From positions 1-17,504 of the forward strand of contig CAIXHJ010000141.1 of NCBI GenBank assembly GCA_903919165.1: 17,504 nt of DNA, in the 5' to 3' direction. A program made the position numbers and the translations under genes. How positions within the stretch are numbered: the stretch's first letter is position 1; each line of letters opens with the position of its first letter. Below the pieces are notes generated by a model. The model ran no database searches and was not told the DNA's origin. It saw only the letters and a program-made list of their open reading frames with translations. The DNA comes from an uncultured Holophagaceae bacterium (GTDB taxonomy: Bacteria; Acidobacteriota; Holophagae; Holophagales; Holophagaceae). Below, piece after piece: positions 6,415 through 14,140 of this stretch.

Positions 6415-7499
6415 ACACGCATCCCGTCCTGGCGGATCTGGACCGGGCCCTGGCCGGGGGTTCGGTCGCGGAAGTGTGGATCCGCTTCCCGCGCCTGCTG
6501 GGCGACGTGGTGATGACCATGCCCTTCCTTCGGACCCTCCAACACCACTGGAATGCGGTGGCCTCGGCCCGGGGCCAGCAGCTCAGGTGGATCGCCGTGG
6601 GCCATACCGCCGGGGCAGCCCTGTTGTCCGAGGCCGATCCGGCGTTCATCGCTGAGGTCATCCTTGAAGGGGGCGGGGCCGCCAAGCCCGATCCCTGGGC
6701 CCTGCTCCGACGGTGGCGCAAGCAACCCCCGGCGGCCTTCCTCAACCTCTCCCAGAGCGCCCGGCTGCCCTTCGCCGCCTGGCTGAGCCGTGTACCCATC
6801 CGGGCGGGCATCGCCGACAACCACCTGCGCCTGTTCTACCACCACAGCATCCGCTACCGGGACATGCAGCTGCACATCGCCACGCGGCTCGAGCCCCTGC
6901 TAGTGGCCCTCACCGGGGATGACCGGTCCCTGTGGCTGCCTCTGGGACCGGCCCTGTTAGGCGGTCGGAAGGGTCCGGACAAGCTCCGCGCCGCGGGCTG
7001 GGACGGGGGGGACTACGCAACCCTCGCCTTCGGGACCCGGGGGTACGGCAAACGCTGGTTCCCGGAACACCACACGTGGCCGGAACTCATGCGCCTCATG
7101 CTGGCTCGGGGTATATGTCCCATCCTGCTTGGGGGCCCCGACGAGGTTTCCCTGGGCACTGAACTGGCTGACCTGGTGCCTGGAGCTCTGAACCTGACCG
7201 GGCTAACCACCATTCCGGAGGCCTGCGCCATCCAGGCTGCGGCCTGGGGCAATGTGGCCATTGATACGGGCTTGGCTCACCTGGCCGCCGCTACGGGGCG
7301 GCCCACCGTGACCATTTTCGGCCCCAGTCCGGAGCTTTGGGCGAATCCCATCGGACCTCGGGCCATGACCGTGCGGGGCCCCGCTGTGGATTGCGACCCC
7401 TTGGTCTGGGCGGACTTTCCCACCTATGGTTCGGCCGCCCATCGCCTTACCCCTTCGAGAGTGATGCAAGTGCTGGAATTGCTGGTCAAGGAATCCTGA
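6411..7499 (+). CDS. Glycosyltransferase family 9, ADP-heptose:LPS heptosyltransferase-like
   Basis: Probable inner-core LPS heptosyltransferase acting at the cytoplasmic face of the inner membrane. It has 362 residues. The N-terminal domain carries RFPRLLGDVVMTMPFLRTL (25-43), like the acceptor-side GD motif of WaaC/WaaF proteins. The C-terminal domain has FGTRGYGKRW (207-216), ILLGGPDE (238-245) and the sugar-nucleotide-binding block IDTGLAHLAAATGRPTV (284-300) followed by TIFGPSP. Family length fits. The TTG start overlaps the arginine deiminase stop (TTGA) and is preceded by a strong GGGAGGAG site, so the two are translationally coupled. Whether it acts as heptosyltransferase I, II or on another sugar cannot be decided. 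A terminator follows 27 nt after its stop. Confidence 0.85.
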   Translation: MNTHPVLADLDRALAGGSVAEVWIRFPRLLGDVVMTMPFLRTLQHHWNAVASARGQQLRWIAVGHTAGAALLSEADPAFIAEVILEGGGAAKPDPWALLRRWRKQPPAAFLNLSQSARLPFAAWLSRVPIRAGIADNHLRLFYHHSIRYRDMQLHIATRLEPLLVALTGDDRSLWLPLGPALLGGRKGPDKLRAAGWDGGDYATLAFGTRGYGKRWFPEHHTWPELMRLMLARGICPILLGGPDEVSLGTELADLVPGALNLTGLTTIPEACAIQAAAWGNVAIDTGLAHLAAATGRPTVTIFGPSPELWANPIGPRAMTVRGPAVDCDPLVWADFPTYGSAAHRLTPSRVMQVLELLVKES

Positions 7500-7526
7500 A
7501 CATGGTTGCTGTTAAGCTTTTACTTC

Positions 7527-7557
7527 GCGCCTCGTAATTCCGAGGCGCCCCTTTTTT
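7527..7557 (+). terminator. Intrinsic terminator abutting the acyltransferase start codon
   Basis: GCGCCTCG (7527-7534), loop TAATTC, CGAGGCGC (7541-7548), then CCC and six T ending at 7557. The 8-bp GC-rich stem plus T-run is a classic Rho-independent terminator for the glycosyltransferase transcript. ATG 7558 follows the last T directly. Confidence 0.85.
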
Positions 7558-8535
7558 ATGGCCAATGCGAATCCAGCCCCCGCTCCAACCCTCCGGCACC
7601 GTCTGGAGTACGGGTTCTTCCGTCTGCTGGATGGCGTGGTCGGACGCCTGCCCTGGGCCATGGTGCAGACCCTGGGGGAGGTTGCGGGCACGGTCTTCTA
7701 CCTGGTGGATCCCCGGCATCGCCGCATCGTCCGAGAGAACCTCCGCTTCGCGGATCTGGGCCTCGACGAAGCCCAGACCCGCGCCATGTCCCGGGCCTGC
7801 TTCCGGCACTTCGGCGCCCTCTTCGTGGGACTGCTGCGCCTGCGCCGCGCCACCCCGGAAGAGCTTGATCGCTGGATTCGAGTGGAGGGGTTGGAGCACT
7901 TCGATGCCGCCCAGGCTGGCGGCAAGGGCTTCATCCAGCTCACGGGCCACTACGGCAACTGGGAAGCCATCGCCCTGGCCCAGAGCCGCCGAGGCCGTAC
8001 CTTGGACGCCATCGGGCGGGAACTTGACAACCCGCTGCTGGAGCCCATCTCCCTGGGCTTCCGCACCCGGTTCGGCAACCGGGTGATCCTCAAGGATGGC
8101 GCGATGCGGGAGACGCTTAAGGCCCTGAAGGCCGGCCGTGGCGTGGGGTTCCTGCTGGACCAGGATGCCCTCACCAACGGTGTCTTCGTCCGGTTCCTGG
8201 GTCAGTGGGCCTCCACCTACGGCACCGCTGGCAGCCTCGCGGCGCGGTACGGCCTGCCGGTGCTCCCAGTCTTCAGTTGGCCCAACCCCGATGGCACCAC
8301 CACTGTTCGCTTCGAGCCTCCCTTCGAGGTGCCTTCAACCGGCGATGCCGCCAGGGACGCCTGGGTGGCCACTCAGCTCATGACGGCCCGCATCGAGGCC
8401 CAGATCCGGAAGGATCCACGCTGGTGGTTCTGGATGCACCGCCGGTTCAAGACAAGACCAGGGGAGGGAAACCCCCTTCCCGCCCCGCTTCCCCCCCGGG
8501 AGTGGGTAGAATCAGTTCAGACCTTCCAAGATTGA
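7558..8535 (+). CDS. LpxL/HtrB-type lysophospholipid (lipid A) acyltransferase
   Basis: Inner-membrane acyltransferase of the LpxL/LpxM family, which adds a secondary acyl chain to a lipid A precursor. The 325-residue protein has an N-terminal YGFFRLLDGVVGRLPW segment, the catalytic H(X4)E motif HYGNWE at residues 131-136, GVGFLLDQD near 195-202 and the family's C-terminal FWMHRRFKTRP (291-301). About 25 Pro/Glu-rich residues follow with no assigned role. The start is uncertain: ATG 7558 has no ribosome site because a terminator fills the leader, yet no better in-frame start exists before the conserved region. A neighbouring GT9 gene fits an LPS role. A closely related acyltransferase with another lipid substrate remains possible. 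Confidence 0.87.
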   Translation: MANANPAPAPTLRHRLEYGFFRLLDGVVGRLPWAMVQTLGEVAGTVFYLVDPRHRRIVRENLRFADLGLDEAQTRAMSRACFRHFGALFVGLLRLRRATPEELDRWIRVEGLEHFDAAQAGGKGFIQLTGHYGNWEAIALAQSRRGRTLDAIGRELDNPLLEPISLGFRTRFGNRVILKDGAMRETLKALKAGRGVGFLLDQDALTNGVFVRFLGQWASTYGTAGSLAARYGLPVLPVFSWPNPDGTTTVRFEPPFEVPSTGDAARDAWVATQLMTARIEAQIRKDPRWWFWMHRRFKTRPGEGNPLPAPLPPREWVESVQTFQD

Positions 8536-8536
8536 C

Positions 8537-8561
8537 CGGGCCCATCGGCCCGCCTTTTTTT
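8537..8561 (+). terminator. Intrinsic terminator between the acyltransferase gene and greA
   Basis: CGGGCC (8537-8542), CATC loop, GGCCCG (8547-8552), then CC and seven T (8555-8561). It lies 1 nt past the acyltransferase stop and 26 nt before the greA start. Confidence 0.85.
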
Positions 8562-8587
8562 GACCCTCCTTTTCCCCGGAAGTCCCC

Positions 8588-9058
8588 ATGCCCAAGCACG
8601 TGCTCGTGAAGCTCGAGAAGGAACTCAGGACCCTCAAGCAAGCCCTCCTGGTGGACATCCCCCAGGAGATCGCCCGGGCGGCCGGGCAGGGTGACCTGTC
8701 CGAGAATGCCGAATACGAGCAGGCCCTGGCCAAGCGGGACATGTTCCAGAACAAGCTCGTCACCCTGGAGAAGCGCATCTCCGAGGTGGCCAGCCTGGAC
8801 ATCAGCCGACTGCCCAAGTCGAGGGCGGCCTATGGTTCCAAAGTCACGATCCTGGACCTGGATTCCGAAGAGGAGTTCACTTACACCCTGGTGCTTCCGG
8901 AGGAACTGGATGGCCATCCCCAGCATCTCAGCATAAGCTCCCCCATCGGCATGGCGCTGGTGGGCCAGGAGGAGGGGAACGAGGTGCGCGTCCAGATCCC
9001 TGCGGGAATCCGGCGATTCGAGATCCTGGAACTCAAGACCATTCACGATGTAGCATAG
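8588..9058 (+). CDS. greA: Transcript cleavage/elongation factor GreA
   Basis: Rescues backtracked RNA polymerase by inserting its coiled coil into the secondary channel and stimulating transcript cleavage. The 156 residues match the family in length. An N-terminal coiled coil (~5-75) carries the tip motif GDLSENAEYE, with acidic Asp36 and Glu39 in the positions that hold the catalytic magnesium in GreA. The C-terminal FKBP-like half includes SPIGMALVGQEEGNEV. ATG 8588 is preceded by a modest GGAA site. The gene sits behind a terminator and 26 nt ahead of clpX, so a greA-clpX-lon transcript is likely. The family match is to GreA/GreB in general; GreA is chosen on tip motif and context. Confidence 0.88.
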   Translation: MPKHVLVKLEKELRTLKQALLVDIPQEIARAAGQGDLSENAEYEQALAKRDMFQNKLVTLEKRISEVASLDISRLPKSRAAYGSKVTILDLDSEEEFTYTLVLPEELDGHPQHLSISSPIGMALVGQEEGNEVRVQIPAGIRRFEILELKTIHDVA

Positions 9059-9084
9059 TCCGGCCCCCAGGGAGGGGATTACGA

Positions 9085-10329
9085 ATGAACAAATACAAAC
9101 GCGAACAAAAGTGCTCCTTCTGCGGCAAAGAGCCCCACGAGGTGGAGCAGCTGCTCGCCGGGCCGGAGGCCTTCATCTGCAACGAGTGCCTGGAGGCGGG
9201 CCAGCTGCAGTTGCGCATGAGCCGCCAGGGCAAGCCCCTGGGCAAGCATGAGGCCCGCCTCAGCCGGCCCAAGGAGATCAAGTCCTTCCTTGACGACTAC
9301 GTCATCGGCCAGGAGGCCGCCAAGAAGCGCCTGAGCGTGGCGGTCTACAACCACTACAAGCGCATCCTCGCCCCAAAGAAGGCCCTGGGCGCCACCGAGG
9401 TGGAGCTGTCCAAGAGCAACATCCTGCTCCTGGGGCCCACGGGCACGGGCAAGACCCTGCTGGCCCAGACCCTGGCCCGGTTCCTGGACGTGCCCCTGGC
9501 CATGGCGGACGCCACCACGCTGACCGAGGCCGGCTACGTCGGCGAAGATGTGGAGAACATCCTCACCAAGCTGCTCCAGGCCGCCAACTACGACGTGGAG
9601 CGGGCCCAGCGGGGCATCGTCTTCATCGACGAGATCGACAAAGTGGGCCGGAAGAGCGAGAACCCCAGCATCACCCGTGACGTGAGCGGCGAGGGCGTGC
9701 AACAGGCCCTGCTGAAGCTGGTGGAGGGCACCGTGGCCAACGTGCCGCCCCAGGGCGGCCGCAAGCACCCACACCAGGAGTTCATCCAGCTGGACACCAG
9801 CCACATCCTGTTCATCTGCGGCGGCGCCTTCGTGGGCATCGAGGACATCATCAAGCAGCGCATCCGGGCCAAGGCCGTGGGCTTCGGCTCCACGCCCTCC
9901 TCCAAGGAGGACAAGGAGAACTTCCTCCGCCTGGTGGAGCCCGAGGACATCATCAAGTTCGGACTCATTCCCGAGCTGGTGGGCCGCCTGCCCGTGGTGG
10001 CGGGGCTTTCGCCTTTGGACCGCGAGGCCTTGATGGCCATCCTCACCCAGCCGAAGAACGCCATCACCAAGCAGTTCGTGAAGCTCTTCGACATGGACGA
10101 CGTGGACCTGAGCTTCGAGGAAGGCGCCATTGTGGCCATCGCCGAGCAGGCCCTCACGCGCAAGCTGGGCGCCCGAGGTCTCCGCAGCCTGGTGGAGCAG
10201 ATCCTGCTGGAGCCCATGTACGAGCTGCCCTCGGACAAGCGCACCTCCCGCGAGACCCTCCGCATCACCCGCCAGAAGGTCGAAGAGGTGATGGGCCTTC
10301 CCTCCCAGCCGATCTCCGCCGCGGGATAG
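9085..10329 (+). CDS. clpX: ATP-dependent Clp protease ATP-binding subunit ClpX
   Basis: AAA+ unfoldase that recognises tagged proteins and feeds them to ClpP. The 414-residue sequence has the N-terminal zinc-binding domain (Cys10, 13, 32, 35), Walker A GPTGTGKT (117-124), the GYVG pore loop (150-153), Walker B FIDEIDK (180-186), the GGRKH pore-2 loop (224-228) and a C-terminal sensor domain. The ClpP-docking loop reads VGF (265-267) where IGF is usual. A strong GGGAGGGG site precedes ATG 9085. In many bacteria tig and clpP lie directly upstream; here greA does. lon follows by 9 nt, which is the common clpX-lon order. Confidence 0.98.
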   Translation: MNKYKREQKCSFCGKEPHEVEQLLAGPEAFICNECLEAGQLQLRMSRQGKPLGKHEARLSRPKEIKSFLDDYVIGQEAAKKRLSVAVYNHYKRILAPKKALGATEVELSKSNILLLGPTGTGKTLLAQTLARFLDVPLAMADATTLTEAGYVGEDVENILTKLLQAANYDVERAQRGIVFIDEIDKVGRKSENPSITRDVSGEGVQQALLKLVEGTVANVPPQGGRKHPHQEFIQLDTSHILFICGGAFVGIEDIIKQRIRAKAVGFGSTPSSKEDKENFLRLVEPEDIIKFGLIPELVGRLPVVAGLSPLDREALMAILTQPKNAITKQFVKLFDMDDVDLSFEEGAIVAIAEQALTRKLGARGLRSLVEQILLEPMYELPSDKRTSRETLRITRQKVEEVMGLPSQPISAAG

Positions 10330-10338
10330 GTTGGGCCG

Positions 10339-12771
10339 ATGGCTGTCCCCAAGACCCTCACCCTGCCAGCCATTCCCATCCGGGACATGGTGCTGTTCCC
10401 CGGCGCTCGGGTGCCCTTTGTGGTGGGACGCTCGGCCTCCGTGAAGACACTGGAATTGGCCATCAAGGCCGGTGACCACCTCCTGATGCTCACGCAGAAG
10501 GACGCCAAGGTGGAGACGCCGGGCCAGGATGACCTGTATCTCATAGGTACCCTGGCCTTGGTGGAATCAGTCATCGCACTGCCCAAGGACTACTACAAGG
10601 TGGGTGTGAAGGGCATCGCCCGGGTGAACCTGCGCCACTACGACGACAGCGGAGAGGTCATTCAGGCCGAGGCATACCTGCTACCGGAGCCCGCCCCTGC
10701 GCCGGGCGGATCCCTCCAGCCCTTCCACCAGGCGGTGGAAGCATTTCTGGGCCGCAACCCCGATGCCTCGCGACTGCTGAGCCTGGATCAGATCCGTGAA
10801 CTGCCCCTGGGCAAGGCCATCGACACCGTGGCCGGACTGGTGCCCGCGGAGGTCAAGCAGAAACAGGAGATCCTCGAACAGCTGGAGATCGAGCCGCGTC
10901 TACAGGCCCTCCTGCGCCTGCTGGAACTGGATTCAGCCCGGTCCGAGGTGGACCGCACCCTGGACGAGAAGACCCGCCAGCGCCTGGACCAGGACCACAA
11001 GCAGTATGTGCTGAACGAGAAAATGCGCGTCATCCAGCAGGAGCTGGGCAAGAAGGAAGAGAAGGACGAAACCACACGCCTCAAGGATCAGATCGAGGCC
11101 GCGGGCATGAGCGCCGAGGCCAAGGCCAAGGCCCTGGAGGAGCTGGAGCGCCTGGAGGCCATGCCGCCCCAGAGTGCCGAGGCCACCGTCAGCCGCACCT
11201 ACCTGGACTGGCTGCTGGCCCTGCCCTGGAAGGCCATGGCCGAGGAGCGTCTGGACCTCATGGAGGCCGAGCGGGTGCTGGATGAGGATCACTCCGGCCT
11301 CGACAAGATCAAGGCCCGCATCCTTGAACACCTGGCCGTCATGGCGCGGCTGCAGAGGAATCCTGCCAAAGCCGGGGACGTCGATGTAGACCAGCCCCCA
11401 CTCCGTGGACCCATCCTCTGCCTGGTGGGTCCTCCGGGGGTTGGCAAGACCTCGCTGGCCCGCAGCATCGCCCGGGCCCTGAACCGGCCCTTCGTGCGGC
11501 TGTCCCTGGGCGGCGTGCGGGACGAGGCAGAGATCCGCGGCCACCGGCGCACCTACATCGGGTCCATGCCCGGCCGCATCATCTCGCTGATGAAGAAGGC
11601 CAAGGTCCGCAACCCGCTCATGCTGCTGGACGAGATCGACAAGATGGCCTCGGATTTCCGCGGCGATCCCAGCAGCGCCCTGCTCGAGGTGCTCGATCCC
11701 GAGCAGAATGCCGCCTTCCAGGACCACTACCTGGACGTGGGCTTCGACCTCAGCCAGGTGCTCTTCCTGGCCACGGCCAACGTGCGCCACCAGATCCCCG
11801 AGCCCCTGGAGGATCGCCTCGAGGTGCTGGAACTCAGCGGCTACACCACCAAGGAGAAGCTGGCCATCGCCGAGCAGCACCTCCTCCCCCGCGCCCTCGA
11901 AGGCCACGGCATGAAGGGCATGGGCGTGCGCTTTGAATCCGCCGCGCTGGAGAAACTTGTGCAGGCCTACACCCGCGAAGCGGGCGTGCGCCAGTTCGAG
12001 CGGGAGATCGCCAACATCCTCCGCAAGCTGGCGCGGCACACGCTGCAGCCGGAAAAGGGAGAGACCTTCGATCCCTACATCACGGTCGATCGCGTGCCGA
12101 AGCTGCTGGGGCCCGAGAAGATCCTGGAGAATCGTGCGGAGGACACGGCCCCGCCGGGCCTGGTGAATGGCCTGGCCTGGACACCCACCGGCGGAGACCT
12201 GCTGACCATCGAAGCCGCTGTGCTGCCGGGCAAGGGCGTCCTCAAGCTCACGGGCAAACTGGGCGAGGTCATGCAGGAGAGCGCCAACCTCGCCCTCAGC
12301 TACGTGCGTGCCCGGGCCGAGCGCCTTGGCTTGAAGCGAGACTTCCTCGACACGGTGGACCTGCACGTCCATGTGCCCGAGGGCGCCATTCCCAAGGACG
12401 GTCCCAGCGCCGGCATCACCCTGGCCACGGCCCTGATCTCCGTGCTGACGGGCATCCCCGCCCGGGCGGACCTGGCCATGACCGGCGAACTGACCTTGCG
12501 GGGCCGGGTGCTGCCCATCGGCGGGCTGAAGGAAAAGCTCCTCGCCGCCCACCGGCAGGGCCGCAAGGCCGTGCTGATCCCCAGCGAGAATGCCCGGCAT
12601 CTCGAAGAGGTCCCCGCCGAGGTCCGCGAGCAGCTCAGCATCCACCTTGTCAGCCACATGGATGAGGTCATCCAGCTTGCCCTCACCCGCATGCCCGAGC
12701 CCCTGGGGCCGGAGGCCACGGCTCCGGCCGCGCCCGTCCCCGCGCGGGAAAATCCGGCGACGGCGCAGTAG
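10339..12771 (+). CDS. lon: ATP-dependent Lon protease
   Basis: Soluble homo-hexameric AAA+ serine protease that degrades misfolded and regulatory proteins. The 810 residues include the N-terminal LonN substrate-binding domain (~5-200), a helical coiled-coil region (~205-300), Walker A GPPGVGKT (364-371), Walker B MLLDEIDKM (428-436) and the C-terminal protease domain with the Ser690-Lys733 dyad. Ser690 is in KDGPSAG and Lys733 in GGLKEKLLAA; their 43-residue separation is as in E. coli Lon. A short Asp/Pro-rich insert lies just before the Walker A strand (~345-354), and an Ala/Pro-rich tail of about 20 residues ends the protein. It follows clpX by 9 nt. No heat-shock promoter was recognised. 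Confidence 0.98.
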   Translation: MAVPKTLTLPAIPIRDMVLFPGARVPFVVGRSASVKTLELAIKAGDHLLMLTQKDAKVETPGQDDLYLIGTLALVESVIALPKDYYKVGVKGIARVNLRHYDDSGEVIQAEAYLLPEPAPAPGGSLQPFHQAVEAFLGRNPDASRLLSLDQIRELPLGKAIDTVAGLVPAEVKQKQEILEQLEIEPRLQALLRLLELDSARSEVDRTLDEKTRQRLDQDHKQYVLNEKMRVIQQELGKKEEKDETTRLKDQIEAAGMSAEAKAKALEELERLEAMPPQSAEATVSRTYLDWLLALPWKAMAEERLDLMEAERVLDEDHSGLDKIKARILEHLAVMARLQRNPAKAGDVDVDQPPLRGPILCLVGPPGVGKTSLARSIARALNRPFVRLSLGGVRDEAEIRGHRRTYIGSMPGRIISLMKKAKVRNPLMLLDEIDKMASDFRGDPSSALLEVLDPEQNAAFQDHYLDVGFDLSQVLFLATANVRHQIPEPLEDRLEVLELSGYTTKEKLAIAEQHLLPRALEGHGMKGMGVRFESAALEKLVQAYTREAGVRQFEREIANILRKLARHTLQPEKGETFDPYITVDRVPKLLGPEKILENRAEDTAPPGLVNGLAWTPTGGDLLTIEAAVLPGKGVLKLTGKLGEVMQESANLALSYVRARAERLGLKRDFLDTVDLHVHVPEGAIPKDGPSAGITLATALISVLTGIPARADLAMTGELTLRGRVLPIGGLKEKLLAAHRQGRKAVLIPSENARHLEEVPAEVREQLSIHLVSHMDEVIQLALTRMPEPLGPEATAPAAPVPARENPATAQ

Positions 12772-12845
12772 CTGAAGGGCTGTGGGAAGTAGGCTGTGGG
12801 CTGTGGGTGCTCAAGCCGCAGACCCGTTCCTGCTACCCTTTCCCC
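12772..12845. repeat. Short direct repeats downstream of lon
   Basis: GGCTGTGGG occurs at 12778-12786 and 12792-12800, followed directly by CTGTGGG at 12801-12807, in a 74-bp spacer. No intrinsic terminator is visible after lon. The sequence just before ATG 12846 is pyrimidine-rich and has no ribosome site. Confidence 0.5.
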
Positions 12846-13046
12846 ATGCGCTTTCTCGCCAGCCACGTCCTCCACTTTTTCGTCATGGGCATGGGCATCG
12901 CCCTGGTGCTGGGGTTGCTGCATCCCACGACACGGCCGGAGCGGACCCGGGCCTCCATCCTGAAGCACGCGGCCGGGCTCATCGGCATCGGGCTGGCCCT
13001 GGCCTGGCTGATGTACCTGCTGCCCCGGCATCCCGTCAGATTCTAG
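12846..13046 (+). CDS. Small two-helix membrane protein of unknown function
   Basis: A 66-residue protein with two hydrophobic segments, about residues 8-25 and 42-60, joined by a basic loop (TRPERTRAS) and ending in RHPVRF. No family is recognised. ATG 12846 was preferred to an earlier in-frame GTG at 12807 because the hydrophobic segment starts there; neither has a good ribosome site. It lies 9 nt before the YihY-family gene and is probably co-transcribed with it. Confidence 0.55.
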   Translation: MRFLASHVLHFFVMGMGIALVLGLLHPTTRPERTRASILKHAAGLIGIGLALAWLMYLLPRHPVRF

Positions 13047-13055
13047 GGGGGTGCC

Positions 13056-14012
13056 ATGGTCGAGCAGGTTCCGGGCCCCTGGGTCGCGCTGAAGGCGGGA
13101 TGGGAACGGGCCTGGCGGATTCCTGTGGACCTGTGGCATGAGCTCGCCCGGGCGGTGCCGCCGCTGGGACGCGCGGGGGCCTTAGTCTTTGAGGTGCTCA
13201 GCCGGTACCAGAAGAACGACTGCCTAAGCTACGCTGCGGGCCTCAGCTTCTGGGTCATCGTCAGCCTGGTGCCCCTCTCCACGCTGCTCTTCAAGCTGCT
13301 GGGCGCCATCCTGGGCAGCCGCGCTTACGCGCCCGGCACCCTGAGGATACTGCAGGAGATCGTCCCCTACCTCCCCCGCGAGTTGATATATGACGCCTTG
13401 GCCAACAGCCAGAAGATCGGTGGCATGGGCCTCTCCTGGGGCGTGCTGCTGTTCGGAAGCTACTGGGGCCTCAGCCAGCTGGACACCAGCCTCGCCCATG
13501 TCTTCGGCCTGCGCATCAAAAAACACCGGCAGACCCGCAAGAACCACCTGCTGCGCCAGGTGATCTTCCTGGTGGTGGGCGTGCTGGTGATGGTTCTCTT
13601 CCTGGCCGCGCTCCTTGGCGGGGCGCTGAGGAAGTTCATCCCCGGGAAGCAGTCCGACCTGCTGCCCTACCTGGCGCCCCTCGTGGCCCTGGTGGTGATG
13701 ACGATGGTGCTCCAGCACCTGCCGCGGCTGCATGTGCGGTTCCGCCATGCCTTCCTCGGCGCGGCCGTCGCCACGACGCTCTGGTGGCTCGCGAAGTGGG
13801 GCTTCGGCCTCTACCTGAAGCACACCCTCACCTGGGGCATCATGTACGGTTCCCTGCTGGGCATCGTTGCCGGCCTCACCTTCCTCTACTACAGCTGCGC
13901 CATCCTCCTGCTCGGCGCCGAGATCACCGCCGCCTTCTATCGCCACGAAACCGGCGCCACCACCGTGCCCCCGTGGCTGCGCGTGAAGGCCGGGGAGCCT
14001 CGAAAATCCTAA
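13056..14012 (+). CDS. YihY/BrkB-family inner-membrane protein
   Basis: Polytopic membrane protein of the YihY/virulence factor BrkB family, whose biochemical role is unsettled. The 318 residues begin with a ~50-residue cytoplasmic lead. The family signature NDCLSYAAGLSFWVIVSLVP follows, then about six hydrophobic segments (roughly 62-86, 122-141, 168-190, 203-222, 231-250, 264-292). Near the end, YYSCAILLLGAEITAAF (278-294) is the family's conserved last helix. ATG 13056 is preceded by a run of G (GGGGGG) at good spacing. The old annotation of this family as ribonuclease BN is not supported by any nuclease motif here. Confidence 0.88.
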   Translation: MVEQVPGPWVALKAGWERAWRIPVDLWHELARAVPPLGRAGALVFEVLSRYQKNDCLSYAAGLSFWVIVSLVPLSTLLFKLLGAILGSRAYAPGTLRILQEIVPYLPRELIYDALANSQKIGGMGLSWGVLLFGSYWGLSQLDTSLAHVFGLRIKKHRQTRKNHLLRQVIFLVVGVLVMVLFLAALLGGALRKFIPGKQSDLLPYLAPLVALVVMTMVLQHLPRLHVRFRHAFLGAAVATTLWWLAKWGFGLYLKHTLTWGIMYGSLLGIVAGLTFLYYSCAILLLGAEITAAFYRHETGATTVPPWLRVKAGEPRKS

Positions 14013-14140
14013 AAGTTTGTTCGCCCTAGAGGACGCAGAGAACCCAGAGAAATAACAAACGTGGTAAGGGGGTTGCTGGCTCCAGGTCAGAATGATGTCT
14101 TTGATTTTCCTAGACACGGTCAGGACTGCCGTTTCCTTCG
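14013..14140. other. Convergent spacer with a short 9-bp-period repeat
   Basis: A stretch at about 14031-14052 repeats with a 9-bp period (ACGCAGAGA then ACCCAGAGA), flanked by a 7-bp inverted repeat GTTTGTT (14015-14021) and AACAAAC (14054-14060). It is similar in style to the minisatellite at the window end. No clear terminator serves either convergent gene. Confidence 0.45.

Noticed and set aside
10933..12657. Long open frame (574 codons) on the minus strand opposite lon, and similar ones at 9079-10479 and 5275-6153
   Set aside because: These mirror GC-rich codon bias of the real genes. Their products are low-complexity His/Gln/Gly/Leu-rich sequences without any recognisable domain, and the sense strand encodes clear Lon, ClpX and arginine deiminase.
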